The notes under the pieces: model-generated
What the model saw: only the letters and a program-made list of their open reading frames with translations
The model's database searches: none
What the model was told of the DNA's origin: nothing
Part shown: in pieces, positions 6,317-10,237 of the stretch
Layout: each line of letters starts with the position of its first letter
How positions within the stretch are numbered: position 1 is the stretch's first letter
Source: JBBPYR01 sp038199755
GTDB lineage: Bacteria > Chloroflexota > Ktedonobacteria > Ktedonobacterales > Ktedonobacteraceae
Length of the DNA stretch: 10,237 nucleotides
Assembly: GCA_038199755.1 (NCBI GenBank)
Contig: JBBPYR010000232.1
Coordinates: 1 to 10,237 of the forward strand
Direction: 5' to 3'
Made by a program: the position numbers and the translations under genes

Positions 6317-6754
6317 ATGAACACCTTGTTAGACAATCGTATCCTCATGTCAGCCTTTTTAGCGTGGGCCGTTGCGCAGGTGAGCAAAACCATTCTTGAT
6401 CTGTTTACACATCGTAAGCTTATTTTGAGTCGCTTGGTCTCATCTGGCGGGATGCCCAGTTCACATACGGCTCTTGTCACGGGGTTGGCAACTGCGACCG
6501 GGCGGCTCAGTGGTCTGGGTTCTGCCACATTCGCCATCACGTTTGTCTTGGCAAGCATTGTGATGTATGATGCGGCAGGTGTACGTCGTGCTGTGAGCAT
6601 TCAGGCGCGCATCCTGAATCAGATGATTGACGAAGCTTTTCAAGGAAGTCCAATGGCGGAGAAGCGTTTGCGTGAGCTGATTGGGCACACGCCGGTCCAA
6701 GTATTTGTTGGTGCGCTTGTCGGTATTGGTATTGGGCTGTTGATGACTCTTTGA
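6317..6754 (+). CDS. DUF212 / divergent PAP2 (YuiD-like) membrane protein
   Basis: An integral membrane protein of 145 residues related to the PAP2 phosphatase fold, with no experimentally firm activity that I know of. Visible family features are the SSGGMPSSH block (42-50), which matches a PAP2 motif, a conserved MYDAAGVRR (83-91) and LRELIGHTPVQVFVGALVGI (118-137). Hydrophobic segments lie at about 9-30, 50-85 and 126-145. I chose ATG 6317 because GGAG at 6304-6307 lies 9 bases upstream; an earlier in-frame ATG at 6257 would overlap xseB by 44 bases. It is the last gene of the cluster and an intrinsic terminator follows. A role in lipid or polyprenyl-phosphate metabolism is only a guess from the fold. 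Length and motifs are normal. Confidence 0.9.
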   Translation: MNTLLDNRILMSAFLAWAVAQVSKTILDLFTHRKLILSRLVSSGGMPSSHTALVTGLATATGRLSGLGSATFAITFVLASIVMYDAAGVRRAVSIQARILNQMIDEAFQGSPMAEKRLRELIGHTPVQVFVGALVGIGIGLLMTL

Positions 6755-6773
6755 AAAAGAAACGTGGACTATG

Positions 6774-6817
6774 AAGCATGGGTTAGCCTCATTTCTTAGA
6801 GGTAATCCATGCTTTTT
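6774..6817 (+). terminator. Rho-independent terminator closing the pepP-efp-xse cluster
   Basis: AAGCATGG...CCTC (6774-6790) pairs with GAGG...CCATGCTT (6799-6814) to form a stem of about 16 bp with one G-U pair and one bulge. The loop is the 8 bases ATTTCTTA. The run TTTTT closes it. A matching A-tract (6753-6757) upstream hints that it could also work on the other strand. Confidence 0.8.
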
Positions 6818-6845
6818 CATGACTTTTTTCTGAAACCCTGCAATA

Positions 6846-6874
6846 TTGACATTTTATTGTATAATCATTGTCAA
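6846..6874. promoter_or_regulatory. Promoter/operator candidate: TATAAT inside a TTGACA...TGTCAA inverted repeat
   Basis: TTGACA (6846-6851) and its exact complement TGTCAA (6869-6874) are 17 bases apart and flank a perfect TATAAT (6860-6865). The TTGACA is only 8 bases from the TATAAT, so it cannot be its -35 element. The symmetric half-sites look more like an operator around the -10 of the permease promoter. No good -35 is visible at the normal distance (CCTGCA at 6837-6842 is weak), which would suit an activator- or repressor-controlled promoter. The transcript would carry a leader of about 195 bases. Confidence 0.45.
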
Positions 6875-6884
6875 GATAAGAAAA

Positions 6885-7050
6885 CAGCTGATGAATGTGC
6901 CAATCATCTAAGCTGTAGCTATCACTTACACTCTTCTCTCACCGAGGAAGGAGGTACCTTTCATAAGCGCATAGCATAGATACTTTACTGTTCTTCTGCC
7001 AATCTTTGATACCTTAATACACACACCACAAATGCGAATCAGTGTGGTGT
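6885..7050 (+). promoter_or_regulatory. Structured 5' leader of the permease mRNA
   Basis: The leader has two clear hairpins. The first joins CAGCTGATGA (6885-6894) to TCATC-TA-AGCTG (6904-6915), ten pairs with a 2-base bulge and a 9-base loop. The second joins ACACCACA (7023-7030) to TGTGGTGT (7043-7050), a perfect 8-bp stem with a 12-base loop that ends two bases before the permease ribosome binding site. Between them lies AAGGAGG (6948-6954), a perfect ribosome-binding sequence with no start codon in range, running into the palindrome AGGTACCT. I could not match it to a known riboswitch class. Control of permease translation is possible but unproven. Confidence 0.35.
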
Positions 7051-7066
7051 ATAGGAGGCATATTGC

Positions 7067-8641
7067 ATGGCTTCTTCCAGCATCCGTGAAGTCACATCCC
7101 AGGCGACTCTTGATGAGAAGAAAAAGCTTCGTAAAGAGTTTAACTACTTTGACATGATCTTCTACACCGTTGCTGCCCTCATCGGTCTTGACACATTAGG
7201 AGCCTTTGCCGCGAATGGTGGTCAAGCACTTACTTGGCTCGTGATTGCTTCTGTGACGTTCCTGCTTCCCTATGGTTTGCTCACTGCCGAACTCGGTAGC
7301 ACCTTCACGCAAGAGGGTGGCATGTATGGCTGGTGCAAGCTGGCAGGTGGTCGCTTGTTTGCCGCGTTAGGCTCGATGCTCTACTGGATCTCTAACCCGC
7401 TCTGGGTTGGTGGTACCTTGGCCGTGACCGCTATTGCTGCTATCAAAACCTTTTGGTTTGGTGATCCTAACTTCCACTTCGGTGGTAGTGTCACGACAGA
7501 TGCCATCGTCGAGATTGTGATAGCGTTACTCTTCATCTGGGGTACAACGTGGTGCGCGATCACCTCATTGCGCTTTGGCAAATGGCTATCCGTCTTTGGC
7601 TCGTATATCAAACTCGGTCTGCTGGTGCTCTTCATTTTGCTGGCTGCGATCTTCTTGCTGGGCGGTCACTCGCATGGTGGGAGCCTCGTTGTCGCTGATC
7701 TCATTCCTAGTAATTGGGGCATCATCGTGAGTTCCATTCTGCCGGTGATTATCTTCCAGTACGTGGGCTTTGAGTTGCAAAATGGTGCTGGCGAAGAGAT
7801 GGAGAATCCACAGCGTGACGTACCTCGCTCGTTGATTCGCGCTGGCTTGACTGCTGCTATCGCGTATATCGCATTCATCGTGGTCATTCTGCTGGCACTC
7901 CCTAAAGACCAGTTGTCCAATGTCAGTGGTTTCTTTAGTGCGTTCCAGGCTGTTGCTACCGTGCTTCCCGCTTCACTGGCCAAGATACTTGGCTGGATCG
8001 TTGCGCTGGCCTTTGTGATTACGCTGGCTTCGAGCGGTGGCACGTGGATTATTGGCGCGGACCGCACCTATGCCATTTCCGCGCTTGATCGTACCGCACC
8101 TATGTTCCTGGGCCGCTTTAGTGGTAAATATGGCACCCCCGTTGCTGTCAATACGATGTCAGGCATTGTGGCTTCAATAGCGATGATAGCGGCTATTCTG
8201 ATAACGTCTTTCGGCTCTGGTAGCATCACAACGCTCTTCTCGTTGGTGCTAGGTTTTACCATCTCGACGACGACGCTGTCCTATCTGTTCATCTTCCCTG
8301 CGTTCTTGATCCTGCGCTACAAATATCCCGATGTTCGCCGTGTCTATAAAGTGCCCGGCGGCATGGTGGGTGCATGGATTGTGACCTTGTTCCCTTTGGC
8401 CTACGCAGCGGTTGGCAGTTGGTTCATTCTCTTCCCGACTGATGGTGCCGTTGCCAATGCGAAAGTGAGTAGGCTCACCTATGAATTGTCCCAGTTGATT
8501 CCGCTGGGTATCATTGTTGTGCTCACCATTGTATTCTATATGTGGGGTCAATCAGAATCTCGCAACAAGGATGTGGAAGTGGTAATAAACATCAGTGATG
8601 GTGAAACCCTTCTCGCTGTCGGAGCTGGCGGTGGTGAGTAG
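7067..8641 (+). CDS. APC-superfamily amino-acid permease
   Basis: A cytoplasmic-membrane transporter of the amino acid/polyamine/organocation superfamily, 524 residues, with about 12 hydrophobic segments. It opens with a short charged N-terminus (to about residue 26), then FDMIFYTVAALIGLDTLGAFAANGG (28-52), corresponding to the unwound first helix that binds substrate. FTQEGGMYGWCKLAGG (80-95) matches the conserved E-GG-Y region after helix 2, and GFELQNGAGEEMENPQRDVPRSL (234-256) is the helix 6 and following-loop signature (E..NP.RDVP). The last helix ends near 494, followed by a 30-residue hydrophilic tail. AGGAGG (7053-7058) is 8 bases before the ATG, an excellent site. The substrate cannot be read from the sequence; amino acids such as glutamate, GABA or branched-chain types are all possible. 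It is monocistronic or loosely linked to the hydrolase after it. Confidence 0.92.
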   Translation: MASSSIREVTSQATLDEKKKLRKEFNYFDMIFYTVAALIGLDTLGAFAANGGQALTWLVIASVTFLLPYGLLTAELGSTFTQEGGMYGWCKLAGGRLFAALGSMLYWISNPLWVGGTLAVTAIAAIKTFWFGDPNFHFGGSVTTDAIVEIVIALLFIWGTTWCAITSLRFGKWLSVFGSYIKLGLLVLFILLAAIFLLGGHSHGGSLVVADLIPSNWGIIVSSILPVIIFQYVGFELQNGAGEEMENPQRDVPRSLIRAGLTAAIAYIAFIVVILLALPKDQLSNVSGFFSAFQAVATVLPASLAKILGWIVALAFVITLASSGGTWIIGADRTYAISALDRTAPMFLGRFSGKYGTPVAVNTMSGIVASIAMIAAILITSFGSGSITTLFSLVLGFTISTTTLSYLFIFPAFLILRYKYPDVRRVYKVPGGMVGAWIVTLFPLAYAAVGSWFILFPTDGAVANAKVSRLTYELSQLIPLGIIVVLTIVFYMWGQSESRNKDVEVVINISDGETLLAVGAGGGE

Positions 8642-8691
8642 TCATACGCTCGCTCTTGTCCAAGAAGGATAAAATAGCGAACTAGACACAA

Positions 8692-8758
8692 GAAAAATCT
8701 TTGTGCTATGCTTGGTGAAGGCAATGAGTGTTCACCAGTATAGCACAAGGATTTTTTC
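8692..8758 (+). terminator. Long A/T-ended hairpin between permease and hydrolase, overlapping the hydrolase RBS
   Basis: The left arm 8692-8719 (GAAAAATC..TTGTGCTAT..GGTGAA) pairs with the right arm 8731-8758 (TTCACC..ATAGCACAA..GATTTTTTC), with only two wobble pairs, one bulge and a one-base A/T length difference. The loop is 11 bases. The A-tract before and T-tract after give it the look of an intrinsic terminator readable from either strand. The right arm also contains AAGGA (8747-8751), the likely ribosome binding site of the hydrolase gene starting at 8760, so the folded RNA would hide that site. Confidence 0.7.
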
Positions 8759-8759
8759 T

Positions 8760-9653
8760 ATGACCTCTACTCCCTCAAAACTCTTTTCTCTACTCTCTAC
8801 CGCAACGATAGTGGGTGGCATCGCTGCGCTTGCGTCACAGTTCTATCGACACCCCATCGAGACAGTGAATGCCCTTTCGCGTGTAGGTATGCGTTTAGCG
8901 GGAGTGCGCGAGGGTGTGTGTGATCTACAAGGGACCACCATGCACTACTACTGCGCGGGTAGACGTGGCCTTCCCATCGTGTTGATACATGGCTTAGGGA
9001 ACACTGCGGAGGTATGGGCCTCACTTTTCCCCTTCTTAAGGAATGATTTTCTGGTGTATGCACCAGACTTACCCGGTTTTGGCCTGACGTCCGCCTCAAA
9101 GGAAGGGTTTACCATACGCACACACGTGCTCTATTTAGAACGGTTTCTGGATGCGCTGGGCTATCCACGCGTGATCTTGCTTGGCAATTCGCTTGGTGGC
9201 TGGATTGCGACACAATTTGCCGCCACGCACCCCGAGCGTGTTGAACATCTTTTTCTGCTCAATAGTGCTGGGTTGCGCCGTGAAAATACGGTCTCACCAT
9301 ATGCAATAAATCGTCTTTCAGCGCAACATTCTATGGATCGTATCTGGGGCTATCATGTTCCCTTGCCAAACTTTCTATTGGATGCGGTGGTACGCACATC
9401 GCGTATGCAGGCATACGAGGGTTTCATCTCTAGTTATGATGTGGCTGAGGAGTTGGATACTGTATTGCCACAAGTGCAGACGCCAACAACGATTATGTGG
9501 GGGGAGCGTGATGGCCTGTTTCCTCTGTCATGTGCATATGAATTTCAAAAAGGAATTCGCAATTCGCGCTTGATCGTCTTCAAGCATATTGGGCATATGC
9601 CCCAAGTGCAGGCTCCTCGGCAGGTAGCTCGGGTTGTGACCACAATACTCTAA
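8760..9653 (+). CDS. Alpha/beta-fold hydrolase, membrane-anchored or exported
   Basis: A 297-residue alpha/beta hydrolase, probably an esterase or lipase-like enzyme of unknown substrate. The order is HGLG (77-80, oxyanion-hole loop), the PDLPGFGLT turn, nucleophile elbow GNSLGG with S144, acid D251 (WGERDGLFP) and H279 (IGHMPQ), so the Ser-Asp-His triad is complete. A cap region lies at about 175-235. The N-terminus has a hydrophobic stretch (about 8-26, LFSLLSTATIVGGIAALAS) that could be a membrane anchor or signal. I chose ATG 8760 because AAGGA (8747-8751) lies 8 bases upstream. Earlier in-frame starts at 8703 (GTG) and 8724 (ATG) lie in the hairpin and lack such a site. Translation may be limited by that hairpin. 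Nothing in the neighbourhood names a substrate. Confidence 0.9.
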   Translation: MTSTPSKLFSLLSTATIVGGIAALASQFYRHPIETVNALSRVGMRLAGVREGVCDLQGTTMHYYCAGRRGLPIVLIHGLGNTAEVWASLFPFLRNDFLVYAPDLPGFGLTSASKEGFTIRTHVLYLERFLDALGYPRVILLGNSLGGWIATQFAATHPERVEHLFLLNSAGLRRENTVSPYAINRLSAQHSMDRIWGYHVPLPNFLLDAVVRTSRMQAYEGFISSYDVAEELDTVLPQVQTPTTIMWGERDGLFPLSCAYEFQKGIRNSRLIVFKHIGHMPQVQAPRQVARVVTTIL

Positions 9654-9683
9654 ACGAACTGTGACAAATTACCAAAAGACTTA

Positions 9684-9712
9684 TTGCAATTTGTATCAAT
9701 GTGCGTTATAGT
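9684..9712 (+). promoter_or_regulatory. Candidate sigma-70-type promoter upstream of the response regulator
   Basis: TTGCAA (9684-9689) and TATAGT (9707-9712) are separated by exactly 17 bases, a good match to the housekeeping -35/-10 pattern in an AT-rich gap. Transcription from about 9719 would give a leader of about 230 bases before the regulator gene, or a separate small RNA. Confidence 0.4.
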
Positions 9713-9805
9713 TGTTCTTAGTGCAAAAGCATCTTGGTATACTTTATTCACAATAGTGGCTGGTGAACCTGATACTACTTTTGCTGATTATGTTCCCATA
9801 TAAAG

Positions 9806-9831
9806 AAGGCATCTGTGTTCATGCGCCTTTT
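9806..9831 (+). terminator. Weak hairpin followed by a short T-run
   Basis: AAGGCAT (9806-9812) pairs with ATGCGCCTT (9821-9829), leaving a two-base bulge and an 8-base loop, followed by TTTTCCC. It is a poor terminator candidate for the hydrolase gene, or an attenuator in the regulator leader if the promoter at 9684 is used. Confidence 0.25.
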
Positions 9832-9853
9832 CCCTCTAGAAAAGTGTCATGAG

Positions 9854-9933
9854 TTGTTTAACAATATTCATAATCATTTTACAAAATGTTGTAGTATTAA
9901 TGAGTTTTTTAGCGTAAATTGTAGTGAATTAAT
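9854..9933. promoter_or_regulatory. AT-rich upstream region with a short inverted and a direct repeat
   Basis: TTGTTTAACAA (9854-9864) is a near-perfect short palindrome. TTGTAGTATTAAT (9889-9901) and TTGTAGTGAATTAAT (9919-9933) form an imperfect direct repeat with starts 30 bases apart, about three helical turns. These could be regulator binding sites before the response-regulator gene. No well-spaced promoter is visible among them. The rest of the 297-base gap shows nothing else I can support. Confidence 0.3.
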
Positions 9934-9950
9934 TGGTAGAGAGGAAACTC

Positions 9951-10237
9951 ATGAAGCTGCTGGTGGTTGACAGTGACCGTGATCTTGTCGAAATGTTGAC
10001 AAGTTGGCTGAAAACGCTAGGCTTTGATGTAAGGAGAGCCTATACTGCGGATCGAGCCGCCATGGAATGGATAGATCAACGTCCTGATATTGTCCTTATG
10101 GATACTACGTTGAAAGATATAGACACATTGGCCATGTGCCGAGAGTTACGGGGCAAACATGATGCTCTGGTAATTGTGATCACTGATAGTAGAGGTGTAC
10201 AGGATGAGGTGCGTTGCCTGGAATCCGGTGCCGATGA
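9951..10237 (+). CDS. Response regulator receiver domain, cut by the window end
   Basis: The first 95 residues of a two-component response regulator; the end lies beyond the window, so the output domain is unknown. The receiver fold is clear: MKLLVVDSDRDL (1-12), phosphoacceptor D51 in PDIVLMDTTLKDID, and T78 in VIVITDS. The segment ends in CLESGAD, just before the usual lysine. Two features are atypical. The acidic pair is D7-S8, where the second position is normally Asp or Glu. The loop after D51 lacks the usual Pro and Gly (K55 and T59 instead). Phosphorylation may therefore be altered or absent, although D51, D7 and D9 remain. GAGGA (9941-9945) stands 5 bases before the ATG. A partner kinase is not in view. 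Confidence 0.88.
   Translation, partial: MKLLVVDSDRDLVEMLTSWLKTLGFDVRRAYTADRAAMEWIDQRPDIVLMDTTLKDIDTLAMCRELRGKHDALVIVITDSRGVQDEVRCLESGAD

Noticed and set aside
6461..6820. 119-codon open frame on the minus strand opposite the DUF212 gene and terminator
   Set aside because: The composition is low-complexity and unlike a folded protein, it runs through the terminator hairpin, and the + strand gene has clear family motifs.
6846..6865. TTGACA and TATAAT read as a standard promoter
   Set aside because: They are only 8 bases apart, too close for a normal sigma-70 promoter.
6948..6959. Possible T-box antiterminator sequence (AGGAGGTACC) in the permease leader
   Set aside because: The T-box core needs TGGN pairing with the tRNA end; here the base before GG is A, and no specifier loop or AGTA S-turn was found.
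8703..8759. Earlier in-frame starts (GTG 8703, ATG 8724) for the hydrolase
   Set aside because: Both lie in the hairpin, lack a ribosome binding site, and add residues unlike a signal peptide; ATG 8760 is better placed.

Overview
The window reads as ordinary bacterial chromosome with one conserved housekeeping cluster and several less ordinary flanking genes. Its moderate G+C, the mix of short overlapping genes and well-spaced ones, and the protein sequences suggest a soil-type Gram-positive-like lineage. My best guess is a Chloroflexota of the Ktedonobacteria kind. That is inference from overall character and gene content, not from a marker gene.

Left edge (1-1207): an ECF-type sigma factor is followed, with an 11-base overlap, by an 80-residue soluble zinc-finger protein of the anti-sigma type. 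A possible 37-codon ORF or gene remnant precedes the sigma gene. Its start shares a 14-base identical stretch with the start of the zinc-finger gene.

Centre (1208-6817): aroB is followed, after a 222-base gap with a strong palindromic repeat, by a tight forward run: an M24 Xaa-Pro peptidase, efp, an accB-like gene, xseA, xseB and a DUF212 (YuiD-like) membrane protein, closed by an intrinsic terminator. This order closely resembles the Bacillus neighbourhood aro gene - yqhT - efp - accB - accC - ... - xseA - xseB. Here accC is missing from its usual place after accB, and the accB product has Asn where the biotin-carrying Lys should be. The two changes fit together: the locus seems to keep a non-biotinylatable BCCP-like protein while working acetyl-CoA carboxylase subunits would lie elsewhere. 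EF-P also has Arg (R32) rather than Lys at its modified loop tip.

Right part (6818-10237): a structured leader of about 200 bases precedes a 12-TM-type APC amino-acid permease. Next comes an alpha/beta hydrolase with an intact Ser-Asp-His triad. A long hairpin between these two genes looks like a terminator for the permease and also buries the hydrolase ribosome binding site. After a 297-base AT-rich gap with a candidate promoter, an atypical response-regulator receiver domain begins and runs off the window end.

All convincing genes are on the + strand. I found no tRNA, rRNA, CRISPR array or transposase gene.
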